Assembly (NCBI RefSeq): GCF_037975245.1
Contig: NC_092576.1
Span: 24,324,111-24,388,110 of the forward strand
Reading direction: 5' to 3'
DNA length: 64,000 bases
From: Apostichopus japonicus
Taxonomy: Eukaryota > Echinodermata > Holothuroidea > Aspidochirotida > Stichopodidae
The notes under the pieces are model-generated. The model did no database searches. It was not told the DNA's origin and worked only from the letters and a program-made list of their open reading frames with translations. How positions within the stretch are numbered: position 1 is the first letter of the stretch; every line of letters begins with the position of its first letter. Below, piece after piece: positions 26,316 to 40,100 of this stretch. Both the position numbers and the translations under genes were made by a program.

Positions 26316-27410
26316 CCCCCCCCCCCCCCCATCCAAGCAATTTTGACCAACAAACTAAAAGCCACATTAAAAAAACCGTTTTAAAAAAAATGTTAAATTA
26401 CGTCTGTAAATTCTAAAGTCCACATTTTGAGATATAAAGTGTAGCTTTCGGTAAAGTAAAGGTTCAAATTTCTCGAGAAAAATAGGTTAAATTTTGGAAA
26501 TTAAAACGGTTACCAATTTCGAGAGATATGGTTGAATTTTCTAGTGTCTGTCTCATAGCCCACCGTTCGGGGGAAGAAAACTGTTTTGAAAGATGAATAC
26601 TTCTCTAAACGAAATGTCTTACTTATTCCGTTATGCAGACATGATTGGTGCTCTTAAAAAATTGACACCATTCCTAACACAGGAAACTTGTAACCAGGAG
26701 ATGTAGATAAACTTCTTTTTACGGGCGTAAGCTATTCCAGAGGGCAGGTAAAGTCTATGTTTTCTATAAAAAATACTTTTTATTTGGGGGGGGGGGGAGT
26801 GGGGGCAGACAAATTTTGAAAGTCTTGGAAACCCGCACCCCCAATGTCAACGCCACTGCTAATTGTAAGGGGTCATTTAATTAAGATGTCAAGTGAGGTC
26901 GAAACAAGTTAGAATTCCTGGTTCAAGTCTAGTCGTTGACCTGGGTCACACTGTATTATATCCATTAGCAAAAGCCCATTTTTTTTTTGGTTACTTCACT
27001 TTTACTTTGGTGAATTAGGTCAAGACTCGTTACAAAACAGTTCAGCAAATATACATAATACGACAGATCTAGACGTTCCCTTGGTGTACTCCACCTACCC
27101 CCCCCCTCCCTCCCCTACCCGACCCCCTCCTCCCACACCCACACCACACCGTCCCTCCCCCATCCGTTTCATATTACCACCGCCTATAGATTCAGTAAAC
27201 AATGTGGAGTCAGTATATGGATGTATATAGCATAGGGAACCACATAATAATGGCACGTGACTTGATTTTGTATAAAAGTGGTATCATTAAAAACCATGCA
27301 CCCAAACCGAGGTATATTGGGATTTTGCTATATACGCCGTAGTTGGATTAGGCCTATAGATGAAGCTTTAACGTGTTATTGACTACATATAGTTTGCACT
27401 AAATTAGTCC
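26316..27410. other. Intergenic, no gene recognised
   Basis: AT-rich sequence with a G-run at 26786, an element end resembling CAACGCCACTG near 26850, and a C-rich tract at 27098-27160. No coding signal. Confidence 0.4.
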
Positions 27411-27414
27411 TGAT

Positions 27415-27660
27415 AATAATAATAATAATAATAATAACAACAATAATAATAATAGATTCTTATGTAGCGCAATATACCTGAGGCGGTCTCAATGCCCTTT
27501 ACAACAAAAACAAGAAAAGGTCATTAAGCAAAATAAGAAGAAACTAAATGTGTTTTCATAACAGCAGTCTTAATTAAAGGTTGATATAAAAGCAGAGTTT
27601 CTGATAGTAATAGGAAGATTGTTCCATAAATCTACAGCAGCAATATATACTGTAAATGAA
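27415..27660 (-). repeat. AAT-tailed interspersed repeat
   Basis: An (AAT)n tract leads into TTATGTAGCGCAATATACCT, AATGCCCTTTACAACA and TTGTTCCATAAATC. A related copy follows an (AAT)n tract at 28285. The layout suggests a retroposed repeat with a simple-repeat tail. Confidence 0.55.
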
Positions 27661-28284
27661 TATACTTGATTGAGCCTACTGTAGAGATGTATACCAGTTA
27701 TACGTCGTTGATCAGCCTACTTCTGTTTATCTTCTTCTTCTTCTTTTTCTCCTTCTTCTCAAGAAACAAAATGGCAAGAAAACTGAGAATGATGTCTTCC
27801 TTGTCGATCTGTCACAGCCGAGTATATCAGACGAGCTCCTATACAACAACACTTCGTATATGATTGGCTATATAGGTCCTATACAAGAGAAACCGGAGCA
27901 CCGCTCTATAGCTTTATATAGTTACGTAACTAGGCAGCTGTCCGTATATATATATATTGTACAAGTTCTTCGTGTCAATCCCGCTCAGCAGCGGTCTCAT
28001 CATATAATGCATGCATCCCACTCTGACCAGACCCATTGACTATGACAACTAAATAGGATGGAGTGTTGGTCTAAAGCAAATAGTCAATTTGATTAAGTAT
28101 CGGTTCTTTATAGTTAGTGAAATAATCTTGGTCTAGTGTCGTGCATACAGTTACTGCACTAACTGCGTGGTTCCGTCATGTTAAACCGGGTACGCCAAAG
28201 ACTATTGGAGTACCGTACATATAGTCACATTGTAAACCGTTAACGTTTCTATGTTCTTTGTTATTTCTTCATTTTTTAGGTCAT

Positions 28285-28500
28285 AATAATAATAATAATA
28301 AATGAACTTATAAAGCGCTAAAATCTACGGAGTATTCAATAGCGCTGTACAACCCTAATAGAACGCCCACTTGAAAAAACAATGAGTCTTCAAACAAGAT
28401 TTGAACTGACTGAGGGTGGGAAAATCCGCACAGATATGGGCAGACCATTCCAGAGCTTGGGCCCGGCTGATGGAAAGGCACGGTCGCCATAAGTTTTCAG
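28285..28500 (-). repeat. AAT-tailed interspersed repeat, second copy
   Basis: (AAT)n, then TATAAAGCGCTAAAATC, AATAGCGCTGTACAACC, CATTCCAGAGCTTGGGCC. Same order of blocks as at 27415, more diverged at the far end. Confidence 0.55.
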
Positions 28501-30600
28501 TTTAGTTCTGGGAACTTTTTATTGTTACGTCAGTTGCATTGCTTAAAATGATATTTCAGGAACTTATAACTTGTGTAGAAAATTTTCATAAACCAGTTCG
28601 ATTTTTTTATTTTATTTTTTATTTTTCAACGGCTATGAGACGTTTTGTGTCCGATATCAGGGTCTTCAACGTACAGTGGGAGTGGGTATAAGGCACCGAA
28701 CTTCCAAACTGAGGTCACCATATCATCGTAACAAAGTGAATTAAAATAGTGTAGGCCATGGCAGTATGTGTGTGGGCCTTGCCATTGACCGTGTATCAGC
28801 TCCCCGCGAATGTGTGAACCTGAAAGCCTGGAGCTCCATGGCGCACAAAAGTGGAAAATACTGCGGAAAGACTGGGATATATTGTAAACGTATGACTCTA
28901 AGAAGTGAGGGCGCTGTGTACTTTCCGTCAGCAGAGCCGTATATGTATAGATACGGCTATGTCCGTCGGCAGAGCAGGAATGGAATCAAATCATAACTGA
29001 AATGAAATGAAGTAAAAAATAAAAATAATTATGATAATGAAATCAACAAGTTTGGCTCGAGAAAAATAAACCTATTCTAAGTTGATTTAACCTTAATTAA
29101 GCTTGCTGTATATTTAGTTCATAAGATGTTTGTCTGTAGTGCAACTTGTAATCCACCGTAACTGTGTTCTGAGTTGTGTTGTCGCATGTTTATCGTTGTA
29201 ACCCCAAAAAGCACACAACGGGCTATATGCACGGTAACAATATTATTAAAAGCTTAATGTGATGCAGGATATTGAATGTACTGATTTTTATGTTTTATAT
29301 TGGTATTTTTTTTAGATTTCCATATTCTTCATCAGCCTCTTTGAGTGATTTTGGTAAACTGATTTAGGGGAGAATTTACTTTTTTAAGATTCATTATCTT
29401 ACCTCAAGTTCACTTCGAGTATGACCAGAAGACAGTGGCAAAATTCAACCAAAAATGCTGCATTCACGGCCACGACCCCTCCGTCGGCCTACCAATATCC
29501 CTTTTACATTGAATAATATATAATAATACGTCGATGTGTTATACAAATTCTATATGTTTTTGTAATATAAGTTATACACGTATGAATATGGAACCATGAC
29601 TTACCCTTCCCACGCCCGCCAAATTTATGTATTACTAATTTTGTTTATCTTTTTTTATCACAGTTATTATATCAAGAAACATTAGATCATACAAAGAGCT
29701 TTCAATAATATAAATTTACCATACATATGCAAAGCCCGTCTCTATAACAGAAAATAGACGTAAAGAAAAATATAAACATTTGAACCGTGATGAGAAATTG
29801 ACTTGATCAAGTCTTCAGCGTGTGTGTTTGGTATTGTGTCTCCGCCTGTGGAAATATATTGTTTATAATCATGCTTGACTTGTGTAATAGTAAATCTCAC
29901 CATTATTGCGAAACCTTACCGTATATAACCCTAATCTTTCACAGTCATCTCACCGCTGAGTTTCCTTAGCGTAATGCATGTTGCTTTTTACAATGAGTCA
30001 AATGCATAGACCAGGATACTATAACAACTTGGTCAGGTTTCAAAGAATAAAACAACGGAAGCTGAAAAGAGCAATCTTAAAGCTACATTCGTAATTGTTT
30101 TATGTATAAACACCCAGTCAATTTATTTGTCGGAATGGCAGAACTGTTTATCCTTACAAAACCAGGCTCCTCCACTTGCGCGAGGTGTTGAGATACGACA
30201 TTATTTATCACCAAGGCAGTCAAGCCTTTTGAAATACGACTTTTCACGTAAAACCCTTGAGTTTCTTGATTTGTAATTTATCTTATTATTTAGAAGGTAA
30301 CTAATATAAGGAAAAATGTTGGCGAGAAATTTCAAATTTTAATAAAGGAGAACAAGCATTGCTTAGACTCGTCCATTGTTATGATTGGAAAGACGATAGT
30401 AGTCACAGAAACATGAGTTCTGTGACAAGAGCTCGGTTCTGACGTCATTTTGTAAAGAAACCGCATATGTCAGACAGTGTACAAGTGCAATTGCTATGTA
30501 TGAGGAATTCCTGATCGCGAGCTTGGGACACCCGACTATTTTCCCTCTTAGGAAGAACAATGTGGTAACTTGAAAACTGTACTGTAAGTGGTGCAGCATT
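28501..30600. other. Intergenic, no gene recognised
   Basis: AT-rich single-copy-looking sequence. Only short chance frames are present. Confidence 0.4.
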
Positions 30601-30628
30601 ATGCAAACGAAGTTATGGTGCTCAAACT

Positions 30629-30693
30629 AACCAATCAGATTGCTTGTACCATTCGATACAGACTATTATTCAACGCAAGCTTGCAAACTGACG
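30629..30693 (+). promoter_or_regulatory. BICRA: Candidate BICRA promoter and first non-coding exon
   Basis: AACCAATCAGA at 30629 is a good CCAAT box. About 60 nt later, CTGACG|GTGAGT at 30694 is a strong splice donor. The BICRA coding start at 37100 needs an upstream exon, so this is one candidate; others cannot be excluded. Confidence 0.22.
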
Positions 30694-31950
30694 GTGAGTT
30701 GAAACCAGAATATTATTTCTGATAAATTTTAGAGGTAAAACGTAGGCTCAGGTGCTCTTAGTTCTGTAAAGCCTCCTAAATGAAACTAATTGTTTTTGTA
30801 GATAACATTTATGGATGCAAGTAGCATTCCGGCACCTGTTTGTTGAAGTGTGTATTTTGGTCGTGCAATAATGCTTAGCGGAGTACCAGGTCACGTAGGA
30901 CCGCTAGCAGGCATTGAATCAACCTCTGTGAGAACATATGTTGATACGAATTTCCCGGGTCTGGCATTCCTCAATGTCCTGCATGTTCAGGCCTTGTTCC
31001 TTGTAGTTAAACGTTGCCATTTCCAGTTATGTTTATGACCATACATTTCTGGTTAAACAACGAAGATTTTGAAGCTATTAAAGAAAGATAACTTAGTGAC
31101 TTCCATTATTAATTCGTGCCGTACTTAGATTAGGCTAGGCCGTATTACGTTTGTGTGCGGGCGAGGGAGGGTAACGTACGCTTTGTGGGAAAAATCATAG
31201 TACCAATTGATAAGTAAATTGAAAATCCCACATTAAACTTCCTCTCGCATTCGGAGAACATGAAGAAACAACTACATATTGTGCTAGCCAGCCCTGGGGG
31301 TCCACTAACTTAATCTTCCATCAAAAAGTGTACAGATTAAACTGGGGGTTTACAACAAGAGAATTGGTTGAGCAGTAAATTGGCTCTGTAATGACAGTTG
31401 GATAGCCTAAGCTGTGCATCACACATTTATAATTTCATGTATGAGGGATATTTACTAAAATTCAGACAATAAAATTGTCCTGTGTTTGCCCCCATGCATT
31501 CATGAAGCAACTCTGTTAATTTTCTCACCCCTGCTGAAGGATTAGTCTACAACATGCTTGCATGATTTGCTAATTTTCTTGTTCGTGCAGTTGCATTTTT
31601 TGAGTAACTGCAACTTGATATGTATTGCACAGTCATACAAGGTGAACAAAATTAGGACCCAAATGAAATTATTACTACTTATATACCATATATACCTTAA
31701 ACCTGACAAAACAATTCATTTATGCCAAGAATGACTTCCAGAGCATGCTAGGCTTAGTCTTTATGACTCACTGGCATAACTCAGAGCATGTTAGAAAGTG
31801 ATCAGTTTAGCTCAAGTTTAGCTGGACAATTTGGTGATAATGTTGGAAATACTATCGTAAAGACAGGAGTAGCTTCATGTATATAGCCATTACTGGTCAG
31901 TGGATTTCTTACAAACTTTCACTGTGCTTACAAGATCAATTTCTAGGGGG

Positions 31951-33434
31951 CAGGGGCGGGATTTGAGTTGTGAAAGTGGGGGGGCAAACCTGCCAGCAAG
32001 ACTATCTAAGCGGAGCGCCACCATCGGTTGGCGCGTAGCGTACAAGAAATTTTTTGGCTTTACAAACCCTCCAGACGGCCGGAAACGGCACTTCCCGAGT
32101 GCTCTAAGCTGCATGTACCCATCCTTGAAATGTGGATCTCATGTCTGCAGTTGTATCTAGATAGTTAATTTTCGTTTAAAAATTTGAAGAGGATTGATAG
32201 TAAAACATATGGTCAAGATGGTGATGTACAACTTTTGTTATACGTCACTATCTAAGCGGAGCGCCATCATCGGTTGGCATGGAGCGTCGAAATTTTCGAT
32301 GAAAGGTACCCTTAGATCGTAAAATCCGCTTTCCCCCTAAAATTATTAGTATATTGTGAATTGGACCGATCAAGAATATGTTCAGCACCCACTTCTTGGA
32401 GCACTTGGCAAATATTGGGAGCTGAACATACCTTTACCCCCCCCCCCCCCCCTACCGAAACTGCCGAGTGCTGTATACTGTAACAATGGATTTAATGTGT
32501 TACTGTGTTAGTGCCAATTTGTAATTTACATTATTCGATTTGCATGCATCATTCCCAGTGGCGGAGCTAGGGATATCGGTCGGGGGGGGGGCGAGAATGG
32601 TCTGTAGGGGCGCTTTTGACACTATCTAAGCGGAGTGCCACCACAGGTTGGCGCGGAGCGTACAGAAATTTTTTGAGTAAAGATACTCCCTAGATCGCCG
32701 GAAATGACCCTTTCCGGGCCTTGCTTATTTGCAGATAAACGAAGAATAAATAGGTGTCATCGCCGAATTACACCAACAAAATGTGACAAATGTCAATAGG
32801 TAGATGAGAACGCAATAAAAAAAGTCAATAATAGCGAATAAGTAAAAAGTAAAAGAGTGCCAGCAGTCCACTGACTGTATGGACGCTCCGCCACTGATCA
32901 TTCCAGGATTTCGAGCAGTAAAGAAATTACATCGGCATTGGTTGCCATTGCATATTGTTGAATGACACTGGGGGGGGGGGGTTCATGTCTCAGTGTATTT
33001 AATTTAATTATTGATATATCCAATATGAAAATCTGGCTTTCGTAAATCGTTTCTCTGGATTTAGTTATTCAACGCATTCAGTAGAGCAGCAACGTTGAAA
33101 ATCAATTCCTGAAGCTAGCACTGTAGCACATGCCGGGGATTCATTACATGCAGAATTGAATCGCTAGTGTGTTAGCTCCAGGATTCGTAACCTGTGCTGC
33201 GAACCATATCCTAGCTCCAGCTCCAGTTATTCTGCATGTTTCATGTTACGATGTTAAACACAAATTCGACTTAGATTCGAAACAAATAGGCCTATTTGAT
33301 AGAGCTGTTGTGGGGGAATAATTCGATTAGGGTTGTGCACATTTGTCTGCAAAAACGACAAAAAAGTGAACTAAGGTCTGGGAAAAAGTGGGGGGGCAAA
33401 TGCCCCCTCTTGCCCCCCCCGTAATCCCGCCCAT
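31951..33434. mobile_element. hAT-like composite element with nested MITE
   Basis: Begins CAGGGGCGGGATTTGAG and ends GTAATCCCGCCCATG, an inverted terminal repeat. It contains two conserved CTATCTAAGCGGAGCGCC cores (31994 and 32250) and the intact 341-bp MITE at 32556. The outer target duplication is unclear. Confidence 0.5.
32556..32896. mobile_element. 341-bp hAT-like MITE, perfect 8-bp TSD
   Basis: CAGTGGCGGAGC at the left and GCTCCGCCACTG at the right are perfect inverted termini. ATCATTCC flanks both sides (32548-32555 and 32897-32904), the 8-bp target duplication expected of hAT transposition. Confidence 0.9.
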
Positions 33435-35640
33435 GGGTATACATAACAAACACTACAGTTCAAAGACTTTCCCAGTTGATTCACTGAGATCTTATGGGTT
33501 TCTTCATTCCACAATTTTTAATAATAGTATGGCCTATCTCTAGAAGTTTAGACGAGATTTGTTTCACGTTCAGTGTTGACTTTTTTTCTAATTCCACACA
33601 AAGTGAGTAAAAGAGTTAGCAATGGTTTATCAGAGACCCCATTCATCCGTATGTTGGTGTATGGTAAGTTTGCATGTATGATCCCCTGGCTTGGCATAAT
33701 GTGTCGTGTTCCTGTTGCTCCCGTGCGTGGAAGTGAAACGGTATGCAATTTTAAGCAGTACCGTTATGTGGGAACCAACGTAATGTATGAACAGTAGTAC
33801 AAGAAGGAAACATAAACTTCACATTTTGAGGCACTATCATAAAATATTGCATCCATTCGAGACAGGAATTGTACTGTAAATTTTAACACCTGTATGTGAA
33901 TGTTTTCACTCGAGACCATAGCAAGTAGAACTCAAAATCGCTATCTGGTAGTAATCTGATCAAACTAAGTCACATATTTGAAGATGAAACTAAACCACAG
34001 AGCAATATAAAAGATATATCTTTGACCATTGAAAGAAATTGCATGCTAAAGTTGCAGTTTACCATCCTGCATAGATCCCTATGGCCTTCAGTGACCTTGT
34101 GTATTTAATGAAAACCTGGTGTGGAAATGCATCGTAAAATACTGATTTTCTAAATGCTCAAGGTTTAACGTACATTCACTTTATTACACTGTGCCCTTTT
34201 TTTGAAAAATTGTTTGTAGCCATAAATTTCTGCTTCAAATTCAAAGCACAACCTCACAGCCTGTTCAGAGCAGAAGTAAACATCAAACTTCCAACATTTT
34301 AAATTGATAATTTAGCTATAATCACTGGTGGTTGACATGGTGGTTAAATGGAAGCTGCATTATTGCATTCTGTTATAAACATGAAGAAATAGATCCTTGT
34401 ATCTTCCCACTGCTTGGTTAGCTGCTAGAGTGTAAAACTTAGTAACCGCCCAGACACGAGGGTGTACCTCTTTACCATGTTTTTTGCCCGTTCACAAAAC
34501 TTATGAAAAAGTCAAACAATAACATTGTTGTGTACTGTGTTTGTCAACACCCGGGTCATGAATCGGACGCAAGCAAATGCTTTGGCTGTAACACATAAGT
34601 AAGGAAGTGGGCTACAAGGTGAACATTTATCACCGAACTGGACTGCCAGTGAAGAATTTACGTCTGGGGTGGGGGGGGGGGTTGGGTTAAATATAACCTT
34701 CAAACTGCTCTCTTTCAGACATATGGAAATGTTTTACATGAAGGACAAGATTACTAGAGCCAGACATTACATAATGCCATCAGTAATGGAACTACTAGGC
34801 ATACGATACATAGTGATTGCACAAATACATAGTCCAGTGTACTGCCTAATATACAGTTATGCACAGATAGGCCGTCATTAACACCTCATGACAGTGCAAG
34901 TTTTTTTCTTAGACTGTCAAGATTGAATGTATAATACGGTTTGTTTTTAAGTGTAAAGTAAAGTCATTTCTTCACTTTGACTAAAGGAAATGTTTTCTGC
35001 TACCACTATGCAGTACACCTTAGACATAAAGGGAAATACGGTAGAAACATGTTGAAAATAAACTGCACTGTACATGATACGGAGGTCTATTTGCATGAAA
35101 AATAAGATTGAGATTTTTCGAGTCATGAAACATTCAATGCTACTTGGCCTGAGTCGGGATTATAGACAGGATAACAAACAAAAATAATCGCAAGTGGCTT
35201 TTTACTAAAGGTTTATTCCAAATATGCGATCTGACTTTAGCGATGAATGTTTTTCTTTATTTCATGTGCATTTGCATTATTATTTATTAAACATGAAATT
35301 TAGTTGTTCATAACAACAGACCTGTGAATTGATTGAAAATGTATGTATTTCGGAGGTGTAATGAGAGGTGGTACTGTATAGTGAGCTGCCATTTATGTAC
35401 ATTGTCTTTGGCTAGTTCCGTGATTAAGTTTTCCAAAGGGTGTTTAAATATCGAAGTGATTATTTTAAACAGTCACAGAGCCAAAAATTCACAAAACGTA
35501 GTTCAAATCTTAAATCATTGAACAAAGCTTATTCAATATTAGTTCTAGACAGTCATTTTCGGGTACCCGTTACCAGACCAGGTATTGAAAACAGGTACCC
35601 GGTTCCGTTTTTTTGCTACCCGACTCAGGCCTAAATGCTA
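33435..35640. other. Intergenic or BICRA 5' region, no gene recognised
   Basis: No coding potential recognised. One G-run near 34671. If the candidate promoter at 30629 is right, this is the first BICRA intron. Confidence 0.35.
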
Positions 35641-35643
35641 AGA

Positions 35644-35755
35644 ACTTGAGACTTGGCTCAAGGGATTTGAGACTTGACTCAAGGGACTTGATACTTGGCT
35701 CAAGGGCTCGAGACTTGGATCTAGAGCTCGAGACTTGGCTGGAGGGCTTCAGAAT
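35644..35755. repeat. About 21-bp minisatellite
   Basis: Five imperfect units of GAGACTTGGCTCAAGGGACTT. Confidence 0.8.
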
Positions 35756-35759
35756 TGCA

Positions 35760-37080
35760 TCAAGCACACACTGGTACCTGGATTTATGACACTTTACCAG
35801 TCCTTACCAGGTTTCTTAGTCTCTCAAAGCAATGTTCATTTACTTTAGAACACAGAGTTGGGGTATTTTAATTAGTTCTCGGGCCAAGTAGGTCTACAGT
35901 TTTAAACTACAAGATGAGACGTCAACTTTTGTGAAACAACATCAATCGGCAAATGTGGCAGCAGGTACTACATTTCGCCCATACTGATAGGTTGATTCAC
36001 TGTATTTTACCGATGATGCATGTGCCAATAATCAGCTCAGAACTGGTTGCATCTATTTTGACTAGATTCATCAATATTTAGGAATGTTTTGTCAGATATA
36101 TACTTAGCAATACTGGGTATGTGTGCCTTAAACTTGTCAGATTACAGAACCAGCAGTTTATACTGATCTATTCATTCTAGTAGATATCTCTCATACATTA
36201 TAGCGTCATGTTTCTTTTCTCATTTTACAGAATTACACTAGCAAAGAGTAGTCAATGAGAAAATGGCCAGAAAAGAGTGTGATCCCACTTGAGAAGTCTA
36301 CCGGTTTTAGCAACACAGGTACAGTACTGTATGATATAGTAAATCTGATCAACAACAGCCAAAGTAGCTTAATTGAATGCTGGTAGCCTAGTAATGATAC
36401 ATGGACTGTTTTAACCATCAATTTCATGATGGTTTGTCATACCTTCCAACCCACACAAACAGAGAATAGGTAAAAACTGGAGAATAGTTTAGGTCTGCAC
36501 TGAGGACTCATCATCAATTTAACCTTAAAGGGGGGGGGGGTGGACATTCAGTGATTTACTATATTTTAACTTGAAGGTGAATATTTTGACAACCAAAATA
36601 GCCATAGAAAGATTACAAGCACTCAATTGTTTTAGAAATAAAGGGGGGAAACATATCAGCAAATATATTAATAAAATATGGTGTCTCAATGATATCATGT
36701 TTAGACTTTATCCTTTAAATAAAGTGATATCTCCCAAATGAAATAAGTTTTTCCTAATCTGTTAAGGGAAGTTGTTCGTGACATTTTGACTTGTATCGTT
36801 TAGACCAATAATGACAGTAGGGTTTTGTGTCTCTGTTTAGTGGAATGGAAAGGAAGGCTTTATAAAGCAAATTATACCAAATTGTTATTAATCTGAAACC
36901 TTGAGCATATGGCAGCAGATAAAACTTATTATTGTCAAGTTTCCATCTTTTCTGTTGCCCTTTGATGCACATGATAATATGCTGTGCAGCACTTAGTGTG
37001 TATCTAAATTTAAAGAGGAAAATATGTAATTGTTGCTAAGACTATATTGATTTTAATTTTTTTCTCTCGCTTGTTTTGCA
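35760..37080. other. Non-coding sequence before the first BICRA coding exon
   Basis: No coding exon seen. The end (TTTTTCTCTCGCTTGTTTTGCAG) is the pyrimidine tract of the intron before the coding start. Confidence 0.4.
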
Positions 37081-37081
37081 G

Positions 37082-37137
37082 GCGTTTGTTTGCCAGGAAA
37101 TGGAGGAAGATGGCACTTGTCTCTTGGATGTGATCAA
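37082..37137 (+). CDS. BICRA: BICRA first coding exon
   Basis: Acceptor TTTTGCAG, then 18 nt of 5' UTR, ATG at 37100, MEEDGTCLLDVI, and donor GTACGT. Because it has an acceptor, at least one upstream non-coding exon must exist. Confidence 0.85.
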
Positions 37138-40100
37138 GTACGTTGAGAACGGTAGAATTGCTCGTTTATTAGTAGAAGTTGCTTCACAACAAATGTTGCT
37201 AACAACTTGTTATAGTATTACTAGTTTGCCGTGAGTCAGATTGTTTCCCTTTGAAATCCATCAAAATGGCTGACAAAAGTTACTTTCCAGGTGGGGTCAG
37301 TCTGCAAGGGGTAACATTTGAACCTTATGTTACGTGAAATAACATTGGCTATGTCAGGGAATGGATGTGACATGGTATGAGAAATACTGTTACGGAGTGT
37401 GGGGAGGTTTGGCTGTCACAGGGTTGGGGAGAAGAGGAAAGGTTGATGGAAAGAAGGGGTCGAATGATTAAAGGCTTGGAAGACTCGCCCCAACTGCTTG
37501 CAGCCCTCTGAAGAAAGTTAATTTGCTGAGAGGTTCCCATACATTTGGCTACGTACATAAAAGCAGATACTAAAGACAAAGAGTAATCCCTTCAGTCGCA
37601 AATGTACTGGACTCCTTTGATGGGGTTATGACAAACATTAAGGCATTGAAGACTCGCCCCAAACCACGCTCTGAAAAAGTTAACTCTCCGTTGCTTGCTA
37701 GTGAAGTTTTCTTCTTGTCGCTACAGTATGAAGACAGTAAAGAAACGTGATACCTTGTTATCTTTTATCTGGACCTGAGATCAGGGAGTTCCATAACAAC
37801 TCCCTGCTGAGATGGCCATCGCTGCTACTGTATGTACACTGTGTTGTGGGTATTGACCGTAACTGCATGTATTGACTGTACACTAGTGTCTAATTACCGA
37901 CGGTAGCAAGCTGTGTGTGTATTTTCTGGGATCGATGGAGGTGTCTAACACTTCTGTTACACCTCATTAGAAACTAGGTCAAATTACCGGCATTAGACAT
38001 TTCTGGTGCACGAGTCTTCACACCCTTTTAGTTCTATATGAAGGTAAAATGTTGTACAGGAGATAAGCTAGCTTTAGCCATGAGAAGTAAAAAACACAAT
38101 TCAGGGCACAAAATTCTGGCTATTTTCTGCCTAAATGTCAGTGGCTCTCGCTGTTAGCCAGTAGCAAAATAAAGCACTGGCATTTTGTCTTATTTACTGG
38201 CATTTATTTGCAAGTGGCTTAATATTTATAGAATTCTAGGGTCTGCAGTTTGGGACAACCCTTAAACCACCAGCAGTTGAGTCTAAACATCATATCTTCC
38301 ACCACAAAATGACATGCTTATCATATTTTGGAGGGCTTCAAAATAAGTGATAGGAACAAATTTATTTCATGAATCTGGTGGGAATTTTTAATGTGGTTAT
38401 TGAAGTTGATGGTAATAACATTGTGAGCTGTCAGGCTCACTGACTTTACCAGTTTAAGTTTCACAGTTTGCAATGAAATGATATCATCTTTGCTGGCACA
38501 TTTGATAATTTTGTAAATTCTCTTCTTGCTTCGAATGACCTTCCATCTTCATCTCTTTCTTTTTGAAACAGTGACCCAGATGCCTTAGGAGCCTTTCTTA
38601 CAAGTGACCAACAAGATGAAGAGGATAGCAAACAGACCATGGTGAGTCCAGACAGTGGCAGAGCTAGGGGTATTGGTCAGGGGGGGGCGAGAATGGTCTG
38701 TAGGGCGCTTTTGACACTATCTAAGCGGAGCGCCACCACAGGTTGGCGCGGAGCGTACAGGAATTTTTTGAGTAAAGATACTCCCTAGATCGCCGGAAAT
38801 TACCCTTTCCGGGCCTTGCTAATTTGCAGATAATGTGACAAATGTCAATAGGTAGATGAGAGCGCAATAAAAAAGTCAATAATCGCGAATAAGTAAAAAG
38901 TGGTAAAAAGCTGAAAAGGGCGACAGCAGTCCATTTGAGTCCGTCAGGGGGCTTCCCTCCCCCCCCCCTGACTGTATGGACCCACCGCCACTGAGTCCAG
39001 AACTGAACTAGCATTCAGTGAAATAACATTGATCCCATAGTAATAACCACCTCATGCATTAGCTATTACAGGAAAGGTAACCATGGTGAAATTAACTGTC
39101 ACGAGAAAAGAATTCGCCACTTGCAGGTGGTGGAAACCACATCTTGCAGGTGGTGGAAACCACAGAAGTGGAAGCTCAAGTCATTTGGTCAACGATCGTT
39201 TTCTAATGCCGCTCCTACTCTTTGGAACTCACTTCCACCGCACATCAAGTCGGCACCCAACGTTAACATTTTCAAAAACAGACTCAAAACTTATCTATTT
39301 TTGTGACTGCCTTCACTGAGCACTAGTGCCACTGAGCATTGGTTTTCCTCTGGATAGTGGCGCTATTTAAATTTGCATTTATTATTATTATTGCTTGTTA
39401 GCATGGTTAATGGGCAAGGATATGTAGATTGGTGTTAAAGTTAACGTGAAGTGTATCTGGTAAACAGTAGAGTGATGGACAACCCCACGCATGGCAAATG
39501 TTTATGATATTATGCCGAGGGACAACCAGGTCTTCTTTTTCTTTTTTTTTCTTAGCAGTAAATTTGGTTTTTTTAAAAATTGGGCAGAATAAATAAACAG
39601 GGTTCCCACTGCCTGGAAAAGTCATGAAACTTGATTTTCATTTGCCAGGCCTGGAAAAGTCATGAAATTTTGTAAAAATGATCGAGGTCATGGAAAAGCC
39701 ATGAAATTTGGTAAAGACTAACTTTTTTTAAATGCAAGTGCAAGGTGTATATTTATATTTTTATCATAATCCCTATTGTAAGTAATCGGGTTTGAAGTTC
39801 GCCATTTTGGTTGGATCATGTTTGTTCATGTGTTTTGCAAATGATACCTGTGTGTTGGCTGATAATTGAAGTACAATACCCAAGCTCAAAACATGTGGAA
39901 CATCAAACAGGCAAAAACAGTTTTTGGTAAACTTTGAGGATTTTTCATTTCAAAATAAGGCAAAAAAACCTCCTGAAATTTTTGGTACAAACAAGGTGTG
40001 GTACTAAATCTCTTCCAGAAAAAAATAATAAAATTTTTTCAACATGACACGTTTTGCGTTACTGGCTGTCAAAGATTGGTATTCCAATCATATAATAAAT

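Noticed and set aside
28766..28996. 76-residue plus-strand frame with several Cys
   Set aside because: No splice context, no recognisable domain and no support from a neighbouring exon.
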